Positions 17,895 through 26,846 are shown, counted from the first letter of the stretch. The stretch is DNA of 64,000 nt from Frigidibacter albus (GCF_009908165.1 NZ_JAAAUC010000012.1:62001-126000); one strand, 5' to 3'. Notes: generated from the letters alone by a model not told the origin. A program made the numbers and translations.

Positions 17895-19037
17895 CTACTC
17901 CGCCGCCCGCAGCGCCTCTGCCGCCGCTTCGGCGCGCAGGCGCGGGCGCTGGCGGTCGAGCCAGTAGGCCAGCACGATCAGCGGCGCGAGGTCCACCTCG
18001 CCGCTATCGATCAGCGCGATCAGTTGCTCGAATGGCATCACATGGCCGCGGATATCCTCGGTCTCGATCGCCAGCCCGCCGATGCCGCCGGTGCCGTCGG
18101 GCAAGTCCGCAAGCCCGACGAAGGTGTAAAGATACTCGGTCTTCGCCCCCGGCGAGGCATAGCAGCTTGGCCCCGCCACCAGCCCGCGCAGGGTCAGCCC
18201 CGCCTCTTCCTCGGTCTCGCGCAATGCACAACTCTCCGGCGTCTCGCCGCCGTCGATCCGCCCTGCCACCGGCTCCAGCAGCCAGGGCTGCGCATCGCCG
18301 CGCGCGAAGGGGCCCATGCGGAACTGCTCGACCACGAGCACCCGGTCGCGGATCGGGTCATAGGGCAGCACCACCACGGCATCGGCCGAGATGAAGGTGG
18401 CGCGCGTCACCGGCTCTGTCATCTCGCCATTGAAGCGCCGCCATGAGATGTCATGCTCCTCGACCGAGAAGAAATGCGCATAGGGCTGGCGGAAGGCGGC
18501 CACCTGCACATCGCCGGGCATGGCCGTCCGCCGCTGCAGGGTCGGCTTGGCCTGCCGCGCCCGCACCCGCGCCCCGCCCCGCACCAGCATCTGCGGATAG
18601 CGCGCCAGCACCGCTGCCGGATCGGCATGGCCATAGAGCGCCATGAAATCCCCCGCCGCCTCGGTCACCGTATCGCCCCACCGGTGCAGCCAGGCGGCAA
18701 AGTCCCAAGGCCCGCCATCCCGCCAGAGCCCTTCCTCGGGCCAGAACACCGCCGCCGGGACCGGCCCGCCGGCCTCCACCACCACCTCGCGCGTGACAAA
18801 AGCGAAACCGCCTTCGTAAAACGCCAGCCTTGCCCGGTCACTCTCGGTCAGCCCCTCGGCCAGCACGCCCTGCGCCGAGCCCCCCGGCGCCGCCACCAGC
18901 ATCGGAAACTCCTCGCCCTTTGCCACCCGCACCGCATGATCGGCCAGCGCGGCAGGACGCACCGGCAGATCGCGCCCCAGAATGGCGGCGCGCAGCGGCG
19001 CATGGCACAGGGTGCCGTAAAAGAACATCGCGGTCAT
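17895..19037 (-). CDS. trgB: TrgB: gamma-glutamylcyclotransferase-like plus NUDIX hydrolase fusion
   Basis: 380 residues from ATG 19037. Residues 1 to about 170 are an AIG2/gamma-glutamylcyclotransferase-like domain (MTAMFFYGTLCHAPLRAAIL, with the YGTL motif). The C-terminal half is an ADP-ribose pyrophosphatase-type NUDIX domain with a complete Nudix box, GRIDGGETPES...RETEEEAGL. This two-domain architecture is that of TrgB, one of the tellurite-resistance proteins of R. sphaeroides. The enzymatic substrate is unproven. It follows trgA by 8 bp. Confidence 0.88.
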   Translation of the reverse strand: MTAMFFYGTLCHAPLRAAILGRDLPVRPAALADHAVRVAKGEEFPMLVAAPGGSAQGVLAEGLTESDRARLAFYEGGFAFVTREVVVEAGGPVPAAVFWPEEGLWRDGGPWDFAAWLHRWGDTVTEAAGDFMALYGHADPAAVLARYPQMLVRGGARVRARQAKPTLQRRTAMPGDVQVAAFRQPYAHFFSVEEHDISWRRFNGEMTEPVTRATFISADAVVVLPYDPIRDRVLVVEQFRMGPFARGDAQPWLLEPVAGRIDGGETPESCALRETEEEAGLTLRGLVAGPSCYASPGAKTEYLYTFVGLADLPDGTGGIGGLAIETEDIRGHVMPFEQLIALIDSGEVDLAPLIVLAYWLDRQRPRLRAEAAAEALRAAE

Positions 19038-19045
19038 CGGTCCTG

Positions 19046-19486
19046 CTATCTCCAGCTGCGGGCGGCCCGGTGCGCCAGCCCCCCGGCCAGCATCCCGCCG
19101 ATCAGTAACAGGCCGGCGACATCGGGATGAAGCAGCAGCATGGCATTGTCGAGCATCAGCCCGAACATGCTCTGCAAAGCGTGCACCGGCCCGTCGTAAA
19201 GCTTCTGAAGCGAGCGTTCGATCATCTCGATGAACGACACGATGAACAGCACGATGAACACCATGATCGCCATCGCCTTCAGGCCCGCCGACACTGCCGC
19301 CATCAGCGCGCCCCGCGCATCGGGCCCCAGCGAGCGCCAGCCGACCAACACCCCGGTCCCCCCCGCGATCGCCCACAGATAGCCCGGCCGCGTGCCCTCG
19401 GGCAGATGCGGTGTCACTGCCCAAGACGCGAAGACCCCGAGCGCAGCAAGGGCAATCGCGGCGATGAGCTTGGCGGCGGTGGGCAT
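19046..19486 (-). CDS. trgA: TrgA family membrane protein (tellurite resistance)
   Basis: 146 residues starting MPTAAKLIAAIALAALGVFA, with four hydrophobic segments (about 8-26, 35-50, 70-95, 115-140) and no soluble domain. Similarity to TrgA of R. sphaeroides is judged from the start, length and the neighbouring trgB and cysK. The molecular role is unknown; it is needed with TrgB for high-level tellurite resistance in that organism. It begins one base after the cfa stop, so the genes are one transcription unit. Confidence 0.85.
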   Translation of the reverse strand: MPTAAKLIAAIALAALGVFASWAVTPHLPEGTRPGYLWAIAGGTGVLVGWRSLGPDARGALMAAVSAGLKAMAIMVFIVLFIVSFIEMIERSLQKLYDGPVHALQSMFGLMLDNAMLLLHPDVAGLLLIGGMLAGGLAHRAARSWR

Positions 19487-19487
19487 G

Positions 19488-20702
19488 TCAGCTTGCGGGC
19501 CTTCTGACGGTGATCTGGGTCACGTCACAGTTACCGCCCTGAAACGCGCCAGCGCAAGAGGCGAGATAGAGGTTCCACATCCGGCGGAAGCGGTCATCGA
19601 AGCCAAGCTGCGCCACCTCGTCCCAGCGGTCGTTGAAGGTGTCATGCCAGCGGCGCAGGGTCTGGGCATAGCTCTGCCCGAATTCGAAGCTGCCCGACAC
19701 CGATAGCCCCGCCCGCTCGACCTCGCGCCGCAGAACAGACGGCGAGGGCAGCATCCCGCCCGGGAAGATGTGCTTCTGGATGAAATCGACGCCCTTGCGG
19801 TAGATCTCGAAGCGGCGGTCCTCGACCGTGATGATCTGCAGGCAGGCTGCGCGCCCGGGCTTCAGCGCGCCCTTCAGCGTGTCGAAATAGACCGGCCAGT
19901 ATTTTTCGCCCACCGCCTCGAACATCTCGATGCTGCCGACGCCGTCATATTGCCCGGCCTCGTCGCGGTAGTCCTGCAGCTTGATCTCCACCCGGTCCGC
20001 CAGCCCCGCCCGCGCAATCCGCGCCACGGCGTAATCGTGCTGCGCCTTGGAAATCGTCAGCCCGGTGACGCGTAGACCCCGCTCCCCCGCCGCATATTCG
20101 GCAAAGCCGCCCCAGCCGCAGCCGATCTCCAGCACATGCTCGCCGGGCTGCACGTCCATGCGGTCCACGAGGCTTTCATATTTCGCCCGCTGCCCCGCCT
20201 CGAGGCTCTCCTGCCCGGTGGTGAACAGCGCCGAGGAATAGGTCATGCTGTCATCGAGCCACAGCCCGTAGAATTCGTTACCCAGATCGTAATGCGCCTC
20301 GATGTTCTTGCGGGCCTGCGCGCGGGTGTTGCGGCGCAGCCAGTGGCGCAACCCTTCCCAGGCGCGCACCAGCCGCATCCCCGGAAAGCCGTCATAGATC
20401 TCGTCATTGCCGGCATGCAGCAGGTCCATGAAGGCCATCAGGTCAGGGCTGGTCCAGGCGCCGTCCAGATACGCCTCGCAGAACCCCAGATCGCCCTCGC
20501 GCACCAGCCGGGCAAAGATCTCGGGGTCATGCACGCACAGCGTCGCCACCGGCCCCGGCGCGGCGCCGCTGGCGCGGAACACCCGCCCGTCCGGCAGCAC
20601 GAAGTCCAGCCGCCCGCGCGCCATCCGGGTGGTGGCGTCGAACACATGCGAGAAATAGCGCGGCAGGCCGGATTGCCCGGCCGTGGTTGTCAGATAGTCC
20701 AT
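19488..20702 (-). CDS. cfa: cyclopropane-fatty-acyl-phospholipid synthase family protein
   Basis: 404 residues from ATG 20702. The N-terminal lipid-binding region contains the family motif IEAHYDLGNEFYGLWLD (about 134-150). The SAM-binding loop is LEIGCGWGGFAEYA (about 191-204), and IEMFEAVGEKYWPVYF and IFPGGMLPS follow. The enzyme adds a methylene group from SAM across double bonds of membrane phospholipids. In R. sphaeroides a cfa gene next to phrA belongs to the singlet-oxygen response. It lies 94 bp after phrA. A weak TTGCAA-N16-TAGACT pair upstream may be a second promoter. Confidence 0.93.
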   Translation of the reverse strand: MDYLTTTAGQSGLPRYFSHVFDATTRMARGRLDFVLPDGRVFRASGAAPGPVATLCVHDPEIFARLVREGDLGFCEAYLDGAWTSPDLMAFMDLLHAGNDEIYDGFPGMRLVRAWEGLRHWLRRNTRAQARKNIEAHYDLGNEFYGLWLDDSMTYSSALFTTGQESLEAGQRAKYESLVDRMDVQPGEHVLEIGCGWGGFAEYAAGERGLRVTGLTISKAQHDYAVARIARAGLADRVEIKLQDYRDEAGQYDGVGSIEMFEAVGEKYWPVYFDTLKGALKPGRAACLQIITVEDRRFEIYRKGVDFIQKHIFPGGMLPSPSVLRREVERAGLSVSGSFEFGQSYAQTLRRWHDTFNDRWDEVAQLGFDDRFRRMWNLYLASCAGAFQGGNCDVTQITVRRPAS

Positions 20703-20796
20703 GGTTCCCCCTGCACGGGCCAGTCTAGCCCGTTGCCCGCACGTTGCAATTCTGCTGTTAACCTTTGCCGCTGCCGGTCTTTTGCTTCGGCGCGTG

Positions 20797-22221
20797 TCAC
20801 CTGTCCCGGCTTGCATAGGCCGCCAGCGCCCGCTCGCGCCCCTCGGCCAGCGAGATCACCGGCTTGGGATAGCGCTGCCCTGGGCTCAGTCCCCAGCTTT
20901 CCGGGCAGGCCGCGAAGAAATCGAGCGCCGTCTGCGGTGGCTTTTTCTGCCCCTCCGCAATCCAGCGGTCCCGGTAAGCACGGTCGGAGTCGAACTTCTC
21001 GGCCTGCCCCGCCGGGTTGAACACCCGGAAATAGGGCGCGGCATCGGGGCCGGACCCTGCGACCCACTGCCAGCCCATCGCATTCGAGGCCGGATCCCAG
21101 TCGATCAGGCACTCCTCGAACCACGCCAGCCCCAGCCGCCAGTCGGTCAGCAGATGCTTGGTCAGGTAGCTCGCGGCGATCATCCGGGCGCGGTTGTGCA
21201 TCCGGCCCGTCACATACATCTCGCGCATCGCCGCATCCACGAAGGGCTCGCCGGTCATGCCGCGGCGCCAGCGCTCCGCCGCATCGCTGTCGCCGCGCCA
21301 GGGGAAGGCGTCCCAGCCCTCGCGCCAGTTCTGGCTGGCGATCTCGGGCGTATGGTGCATCAGATGCGCGGCAAACTCGCGCCAGACCAGCTCCTTCAGG
21401 AAATGCTCCGCCCCCTCCGCGCCCCCCGCCGCGCCCTCCTGCAGCGCCCGCACCCCGCCATGCCAGATGGTCCGCGGCCCGATCTCGCCCCAGGTCAGGT
21501 TCTCGGACAGGCCGGATGTCGCCGCGCGCCCCGGAAAATCCCGCGCCTCGCGGTAGTCCTGCACCCGCGCGTCCAGAAACCCATGCAGCCGGTCCAGCGC
21601 CTTCGCCTCGCCGACGTGGGCGTGCTTGGTTACGATCCCCGCCCCGCGCCGCATCGCCGCTCCAAGCGCCCAGTCCTCCAGCCGGTCGCTGGCGGGCCAC
21701 GCCTCCGGCGCGCGCAGCGCCTTCGGTGGGGCCGCGGGAGAGGCTACATCCCGCCCCTTCACCGCCTTCCAGAACGGGGTATAGACCTTGTAGAACCCGC
21801 CCTGCCCCGTCTCCACCTCCCAGGGCTCGAACAGCAACGCCCCCGCAAAACTGCGCGCCTCCAGCCCCTCCGCCTTCAGTGCCGCCTTCACCTTGGTATC
21901 CCGTGCCTGCGCCGCCGGGTCATAGACCCGCTGCCACCACACCGCCCCCGCCCCGGTCTCGGCCACCAGCGCCCGCAGCACCTCCAGCGCCGCGCCGCGC
22001 CGCAGGATCAGCCGGCTACCGATCCCCTCCAGTGCCTTGGCATAGGCTGCGAGCCCCTCTCCGAGCCGCCATTTCGGCGCCGCGCCATAAGCCTCTGCCA
22101 CCTCGTCGAGTACAAACACCGGGATCACCAGCCGCCCGGACGATGCCGCTTCCGCCAGCGCAGGATGGTCGGCCAGCCGCAGATCACGGCGGATCCACAG
22201 GATCAGGGGGGTGTCGGTCAT
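20797..22221 (-). CDS. phrA: deoxyribodipyrimidine photolyase
   Basis: 474 residues. The N-terminal photolyase domain starts MTDTPLILWIRRDLRLADHPAL. FAD-binding domain motifs follow: WGEIGPRTIWHGG, FPWRGDSDAAERWRRGMTGEPFVDAAMREM, and GRMHNRARMIAASYLTKHLLTDWRLG. It repairs UV-induced pyrimidine dimers with light. The start at 22221 has GAGG 6 nt upstream; the ATG at 22227 lacks a ribosome-binding site. An RpoE-type promoter ends about 24 bp upstream, which matches the known RpoE control of phrA in R. sphaeroides. Confidence 0.95.
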   Translation of the reverse strand: MTDTPLILWIRRDLRLADHPALAEAASSGRLVIPVFVLDEVAEAYGAAPKWRLGEGLAAYAKALEGIGSRLILRRGAALEVLRALVAETGAGAVWWQRVYDPAAQARDTKVKAALKAEGLEARSFAGALLFEPWEVETGQGGFYKVYTPFWKAVKGRDVASPAAPPKALRAPEAWPASDRLEDWALGAAMRRGAGIVTKHAHVGEAKALDRLHGFLDARVQDYREARDFPGRAATSGLSENLTWGEIGPRTIWHGGVRALQEGAAGGAEGAEHFLKELVWREFAAHLMHHTPEIASQNWREGWDAFPWRGDSDAAERWRRGMTGEPFVDAAMREMYVTGRMHNRARMIAASYLTKHLLTDWRLGLAWFEECLIDWDPASNAMGWQWVAGSGPDAAPYFRVFNPAGQAEKFDSDRAYRDRWIAEGQKKPPQTALDFFAACPESWGLSPGQRYPKPVISLAEGRERALAAYASRDR

Positions 22222-22244
22222 GGTCATCCTCTAGGCACGTCAAA

Positions 22245-22274
22245 GGCTTACGCGCCGCCCCCGCCCGCGGATCA
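22245..22274 (-). promoter_or_regulatory. RpoE (sigmaE/ChrR)-type promoter of phrA
   Basis: On the - strand TGATCC (22274-22269), an 18-nt spacer (22268-22251), then TAAGCC (22250-22245). The Rhodobacter RpoE consensus is TGATCC and TAAGAA with this spacing. The transcript would start about 15-20 nt before the phrA start. It implies singlet-oxygen control of phrA and probably of cfa-trgA-trgB downstream. Confidence 0.8.
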
Positions 22275-22284
22275 CTCCCTTGCC

Positions 22285-22314
22285 CTTTGCCTTTCCCAAA
22301 TATCCTCGGGGAGG
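22285..22314. repeat. intergenic repeat element, copy 2 (half element)
   Basis: CTTTGCCTTTCCCAAATATC followed by CTCGGGGAGG matches one arm of copy 1. The opposite arm is not visible. It lies just upstream of the phrA promoter, next to two strong hairpins. Confidence 0.65.
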
Positions 22315-22319
22315 TTTCT

Positions 22320-22379
22320 CAAGGAGGGGTGGAAAACCCCTCCTTGAGCGAGGGGGCGCGGGGGAGCCGGCTCCCCCGC
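22320..22379 (-). terminator. two hairpins after the class V aminotransferase gene
   Basis: Hairpin 1: CAAGGAGGGGT (22320-22330), loop GGAAA, perfect complement 22336-22346. Hairpin 2: an 11+11 bp perfect palindrome at 22358-22379, starting GCGGGGGAGCC, only 2 bp from the aminotransferase stop. Likely transcription end of that gene and insulation of the phrA promoter. Confidence 0.65.
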
Positions 22380-22381
22380 TC

Positions 22382-23611
22382 CTACAGCACCGCGTCCAGC
22401 GCCCGCATCACCCGCGAGACCTCCGCCTCCGTGGTGTAATGCACGAAAGACAGCCGCAGCACCCCGCGCCCCGGGTCCACCCCCATCGCCGTCAGCGGCC
22501 GCACCGCGTAGAAATCTCCGCCGCCGCAGCCGATCCCGTGCCCGGCCAGCGCCTCCGCCACCGGCCCGGCCGGGCAGTCCAGCGCCAAGGCCACGGTGGG
22601 CGCGCGGCACGTGGCATCGCGGGGCCCCAGCAGCCGCAGGTCGTTGCGCGCCGCCAGATGGTCCAGCAGCGGTTGCAGCAGCGCCGCCTCATGCGCGCGG
22701 ATCAGGTCATGCACTGCGGCGCCCCGGCGGGCGGGATCGGGTTCCGGCGCGAAGTGATGGGCGTGGAGCGCGTCGAAATAATCCACGATCCCGGCGCAGG
22801 CCGCGATCTGGGCATGGTCCGGCCCGGCGGGGGTGAAGCGTTTGTAAAGCGCGTCGCCGTTGAAATAGTGCCCCTGATTGGGCAGCTTGAACCCCAGCTC
22901 ACGGCGGATCACCATGATGCCCTGATGCGGGCCATAGACCTTGTAGGCCGAGAACAGGTAGATGTCCGCCCCGAGCGCGCCCACATCGGGCAGCCCGTGC
23001 GGCGCATAGCTGACCCCGTCGACGCAGGCAAAGGCCCCGGCTTCATGGGCCATCGCCACGATCTCGGCCACCGGGTTGATCTCGGCCACCACGTTCGAAC
23101 AATGCGGGAAGCAGACCAGCCGCACCCGCCCGTCGGCCAGCAGCGGCGCCAGCGCGGCGGGGTCGAGGTGGCCGGTCTCGGGGTCGATCTGCCACTCACG
23201 GACCTCGATCCCCTCTTCCCCCAGCCGCCGCCAGGGGCCGCTATTCGCCTCATGGTCCTGATTGGTCACCACGATGGCCGCCCCCGGCTCCAGCCCGCGC
23301 AGGAAGGCTTGCGCCAGCACATAGGTGTTGGCGGTGGTCGAGGGGCCGAAGCTCACCTCATCGCCCGCCACTCCCAGCATCGCCGCCATCCGGGCGCGGG
23401 CCTCGTCCATCTCGGCGCCGCCAAGAGTCGAGGGCGCATAGGGCGCGTAGGGCTGCACTTTCCTCTCACGATAGAACCGCGTCAGCCGGTCGATCACCGG
23501 GGCGCAGGCATAGCTGCCGCCGGCATTCTCGAAAAACGCCAGCCCCGCCAGCGAGGGTTCGGCAAAGGCCGGAAACTGGGCGCGGACGAAATCGGTATCA
23601 AGCACGGTCAT
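22382..23611 (-). CDS. class V aminotransferase, cysteine desulfurase-like
   Basis: 409 residues of the PLP fold type I class V family. The internal aldimine lysine is in YLFSAYKVYGPHQGI (about residue 228), and an Asp-His pair precedes it. The segment EVSFGPSTTANTYVLAQAFL binds the cofactor phosphate. The cysteine loop of true NifS/SufS enzymes is replaced by GHGIGCGGGDFYAV, as in the VC1184-type subfamily, whose substrate is not established. No suf or isc genes are near, so a general Fe-S role is not supported by context. Confidence 0.8.
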   Translation of the reverse strand: MTVLDTDFVRAQFPAFAEPSLAGLAFFENAGGSYACAPVIDRLTRFYRERKVQPYAPYAPSTLGGAEMDEARARMAAMLGVAGDEVSFGPSTTANTYVLAQAFLRGLEPGAAIVVTNQDHEANSGPWRRLGEEGIEVREWQIDPETGHLDPAALAPLLADGRVRLVCFPHCSNVVAEINPVAEIVAMAHEAGAFACVDGVSYAPHGLPDVGALGADIYLFSAYKVYGPHQGIMVIRRELGFKLPNQGHYFNGDALYKRFTPAGPDHAQIAACAGIVDYFDALHAHHFAPEPDPARRGAAVHDLIRAHEAALLQPLLDHLAARNDLRLLGPRDATCRAPTVALALDCPAGPVAEALAGHGIGCGGGDFYAVRPLTAMGVDPGRGVLRLSFVHYTTEAEVSRVMRALDAVL

Positions 23612-23706
23612 GGCGGGTCCCCTTGCAAACGTGAACGGGGCCCCGCCTGAAACGGGGCCCCGCTATCGGGACAAAACCTAGACCGCGGCCTTGCGGATTG
23701 GCAAGC

Positions 23707-25344
23707 TCAGGCCAGCTTGGCCGGCGCGTCCATCTCTGACCGCAGCCCCTGCACGATGGTGTAGCACAGCGCCAGCAGCACCAGCGTGAACGGCAGCCCG
23801 GTGGAGATCACCATGGATTGCAGCGCGGCAAGACCCCCGCCAAGCAGCAGCACGATGGCCACCGCGCCCTCGAAACAGGCCCAGAACACCCGCTGCGCCG
23901 CGGGGGCATCGACCTTGCCGCCCGAGGTGATGGTGTCGATGACAAGGCTGCCCGAGTCCGACGAGGTCACGAAGAACACCACCACCAGCACGATGCCGAT
24001 GATCGAGGTCAGGCCCGCCAGCGGCAGCACGTCCAGCATCTTGAACAGTTGCAGCGGCAGGTCCGCCTCCTGCGCGGCGGTATAGGCATCCGCCACCACC
24101 TGCTGCAGCGCCGCGCCGCCAAAGACGCTCATCCACAGCACGCAGACAAGGCTCGGGATCAGCAGCACCGAGATCAGGAACTCGCGCACCGTGCGGCCGC
24201 GGCTGACGCGGGCGATGAACATGCCCACGAACGGCGACCAGCTGATCCACCAGGCCCAGTAGAACGCCGTCCAGCCCTGCACGAAGTTGGTATCGGTGCG
24301 CCCAACCGGATTCGACAGCGCCGGCAGGTAGACGAAGTAGGCGCCAAGGCTGTCGAAGAACCCGGCCAGCAGCGCCAGCGTCGGCCCGGTCAGCAGCACG
24401 AACAGCAACAAGATGATCGCCAGACCCATGTTGATCTCGGACAGGCGCTTCACGCCCGCCTCCAGCCCGCGCAGCACCGACACCAGAGCAATCGCGGTGA
24501 TGCCCGAGATCAGCAGCACCTCCGACACCGGACCGATGGGCAGGCCGAACACGGCGTTGAGGCCGGCATTGGCCTGCGTCGCGCCAAAGCCAAGCGAGGT
24601 GGCAAGGCCGAACAGTGTGGCAAACACCGCCAGGATGTCGATCACATGCCCCGGCCAGCCCCAGACCCTGTCCCCCAGCAGCGGGTAGAAGGCGGAGCGG
24701 ATGGTCAGCGGCAGGCCCTTGTTGTAGCTGAACAGCGCCAGCGCGAGCCCGACGACCGCATAGATCGCCCAGGGGTGCAGGCCCCAGTGGAAGATCGTCG
24801 CCGCCATCCCCAGCCGCATCGACGCCTCGGCATCGCCCTCGGCCCCGCCAAGCGGTGCCCAGTCGGTGCGGAGCCCGTCTTCACCCGTGGTCACGCCGCC
24901 GAACGAGGCTGTGAAATGGCCAAGCGGCTCGGACACGCCATAGAACATCAGGCCGATGCCCATTCCGGCGGCGAACAGCATCGCGAACCAGCCGACATAG
25001 CCGAAATCGGGCGTGGCATCGGGACCGCCGAGGCGGATCTTGCCCCAGGGCGAGACGATCAGCACAAGGCAGAACACCACGAAGATATTGGCGGCGGTCA
25101 GGAAGAACCAGTCGAAGCGGGTGGTCACCCCGGCGAACAGCGCATCGAACAGCGCCGCGGCCTGGGTCGGCAGCGCCAGCGTGTAGAAGACGAAGGCCAC
25201 GACAGCCAGGCCCGAGATCGCGAAGACCGGGTTGTGAACGTCAAACCCGATGGGGCCGAGGCTGCCGGTGACATTGTCCTGTCCCAGCTCGTATTCGGTG
25301 TCGATGGGGCTTGGAATGGGCTCTGGAAGGCCTTGATCTGTCAT
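23707..25344 (-). CDS. BCCT family betaine/choline/carnitine transporter
   Basis: 545 residues from ATG 25344, with AAAGGA upstream. Twelve membrane segments are expected. The BCCT signature is visible as TAFYWAWWISWSPFVGMFIA followed by RVSRGRTVREF, and GMGIGLMFYGVSEPLGHF is the conserved helix-3 region. It imports quaternary ammonium compounds such as glycine betaine with Na+ or H+, for osmoprotection or methyl-group catabolism. The N-terminal tail of about 35 residues is cytoplasmic. A 9-bp-arm palindrome 122 bp upstream may be its operator. Confidence 0.93.
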   Translation of the reverse strand: MTDQGLPEPIPSPIDTEYELGQDNVTGSLGPIGFDVHNPVFAISGLAVVAFVFYTLALPTQAAALFDALFAGVTTRFDWFFLTAANIFVVFCLVLIVSPWGKIRLGGPDATPDFGYVGWFAMLFAAGMGIGLMFYGVSEPLGHFTASFGGVTTGEDGLRTDWAPLGGAEGDAEASMRLGMAATIFHWGLHPWAIYAVVGLALALFSYNKGLPLTIRSAFYPLLGDRVWGWPGHVIDILAVFATLFGLATSLGFGATQANAGLNAVFGLPIGPVSEVLLISGITAIALVSVLRGLEAGVKRLSEINMGLAIILLLFVLLTGPTLALLAGFFDSLGAYFVYLPALSNPVGRTDTNFVQGWTAFYWAWWISWSPFVGMFIARVSRGRTVREFLISVLLIPSLVCVLWMSVFGGAALQQVVADAYTAAQEADLPLQLFKMLDVLPLAGLTSIIGIVLVVVFFVTSSDSGSLVIDTITSGGKVDAPAAQRVFWACFEGAVAIVLLLGGGLAALQSMVISTGLPFTLVLLALCYTIVQGLRSEMDAPAKLA

Positions 25345-25465
25345 GAAATTCCTTTGGGTCGGCTTGATCTGCGCAGGCAGGGCATAGACTGCGGGCGCAA
25401 CATTGCCCGCTGGTGCGGGCATGGAAGGAGGGCGGGGCACGGGCTGAAACGCAGCGCGCCGGGCC

Positions 25466-25489
25466 GAATGCGACATTCACGTCGCATTC
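25466..25489. promoter_or_regulatory. palindromic operator candidate upstream of the BCCT gene
   Basis: GAATGCGAC (25466-25474), 6-nt spacer, GTCGCATTC (25481-25489): perfect arms. It sits about 122-145 bp before the BCCT start, in an AT-richer stretch. The regulator is not identified; the sequence is not the BetI consensus. Confidence 0.45.
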
Positions 25490-25540
25490 AGACATTACCT
25501 ACGAAAACGTGAAGATGCAACCACGGCACAACTTAACGCG

Positions 25541-25568
25541 AACGGCCGCCCGTTCCGGAGCGGCCGTT
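25541..25568. terminator. hairpin after the TerC-family gene
   Basis: AACGGCCGC (25541-25549) and GCGGCCGTT (25560-25568), perfect arms with a 10-nt loop, 36 bp beyond the TerC stop. On the - strand it is followed by CGCGTTAAGTT. Confidence 0.55.
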
Positions 25569-25603
25569 GCAAGCTGTGTCACGAGCCCGAAGGCCCGTCC
25601 GGA

Positions 25604-26683
25604 TCACTCTGCGGCGGCGGTCTCGCCATTCCCGTTCGCCCGGTTCCAGCGGATCGAGGACCACAGCGCGATGCCGATCAGCGCCGCACCGCCAAGGCCG
25701 GTGATGACCTCGGGGACGTGATAGATGGTCTGCACATACATGATCACCGACAGGATCAGGATCGCGTAGAAGGCCCCATGCTCGAGATAGCGATATTGGG
25801 CCAGCGTGCCCTTTTCCACCAGCATGATGGTCATCGAGCGCACATACATCGCGCCGATACCCAGACCGATGGCGATGATGAACAGGTTCTGCGTCAGTGC
25901 GAAGGCGCCGATCACCCCGTCGAACGAGAACGAGGCGTCCAGCACTTCCAGATACAGGAACGCGCCAAGCCCGCCGCGCGCCGCGCCTGCCATCGCCTCT
26001 TCGTTCTTGTCCAGCATCCCGCCCAGAACCTCGACCAGCAGGAAGGTCAGAAGGCCCCAGATCGCCGCGCTGATGAAGGTGTTGGCATAGGCCGGATCCA
26101 CCAGCCGCGAGAAGACCAGCATGATGACCAGCACCACGGCAATCTCGATTCCGCGGATCGAGGAGTAGCGCGAGGCCCAATCCTCGACGGAGGCGACCCA
26201 GTGGATGTCCTTCTCATGGTCGAAGAAGAAGTTCAGGGCCACCATCATCAGGAAGGTACCGCCAAAGGCCGCGATCGGCAGATGCGCGTCATGCATGATC
26301 GCGGCATAGGCCTCGGGCTGCGAGGCGGCCATCACTATGGCCTGCCAGGGGCCGATCTTCGCGGCAATCACCACGATCAGCACCGGGAACAGGATCCGCA
26401 TGCCGAAGACGGCGATCAAGATGCCCCAGGTCAGGAAGCGCTGCTGCCAGACCGGCGTCATTTCCTTGAGCTTGTTGGCGTTGACGATGGCGTTGTCGAA
26501 CGAGAGCGAGATTTCCAGCACCGCCAGAACGCAGACGATGAAGAACACCTTCAGTGCGCCGCCCCAGGTATGCTCTGTGGTGAAGCCCAGCCAGATGCCG
26601 AGGCCAAGGCCGATCACCGTGACGATCAGCGCCCATTTGAGGTAGCCGAGGGTCGAGGTGTGGGAAATGGGTTGCGTGGTCAT
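25604..26683 (-). CDS. TerC/DUF475 family integral membrane protein
   Basis: 359 residues with about nine membrane helices. Two acidic motifs of the TerC superfamily are visible: LEISLSFDNAIVNANKL (about 55-72) and LEVLDASFSFDGVIGAFAL. This branch matches DUF475 proteins. Related proteins (Alx, MntX-type) export manganese or help metallate secreted proteins; others are linked to tellurite resistance. With trgAB in the same window, a metal or oxyanion role is plausible but not shown. A structured leader precedes the gene. Confidence 0.88.
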   Translation of the reverse strand: MTTQPISHTSTLGYLKWALIVTVIGLGLGIWLGFTTEHTWGGALKVFFIVCVLAVLEISLSFDNAIVNANKLKEMTPVWQQRFLTWGILIAVFGMRILFPVLIVVIAAKIGPWQAIVMAASQPEAYAAIMHDAHLPIAAFGGTFLMMVALNFFFDHEKDIHWVASVEDWASRYSSIRGIEIAVVLVIMLVFSRLVDPAYANTFISAAIWGLLTFLLVEVLGGMLDKNEEAMAGAARGGLGAFLYLEVLDASFSFDGVIGAFALTQNLFIIAIGLGIGAMYVRSMTIMLVEKGTLAQYRYLEHGAFYAILILSVIMYVQTIYHVPEVITGLGGAALIGIALWSSIRWNRANGNGETAAAE

Positions 26684-26761
26684 GCCAGCCGCTCCGTACG
26701 CGAACTGCAGACGCGGCGCACGGTGATGCGCGAGGTATCGAGTATCATGAAACAGGGTTCC

Positions 26762-26846
26762 GTCGGCTTTGCATCTTAGGTGGCGCCGACATCACGAGAG
26801 CGCCGCAAACTCTCGCCAGAGGGGCCCGGTCACCGATACACGCCCC
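26762..26846 (-). promoter_or_regulatory. structured 5' leader candidate of the TerC-family gene
   Basis: Three tandem hairpins, GTCGGC/GCCGAC (26762-26790), CGAGAG/CTCTCG (26795-26815) and GGGGC/GCCCC (26821-26846), lie 79-163 nt upstream of the start. TerC-type genes often carry the yybP-ykoY manganese riboswitch, but its conserved loop sequences were not found here. Confidence 0.35.

Noticed and set aside
17755-18446. + strand ORF beginning MSDKKSSSGRFPRRT in the trgB-cysK gap
   Set aside because: It continues antisense through trgB with shadow-like composition and covers a palindrome; there is no independent support.
20703-20796. Second RpoE promoter directly upstream of cfa
   Set aside because: No TGATCC-N18-TAAG pattern is present. 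Only a weak TTGCAA-N16-TAGACT pair exists.
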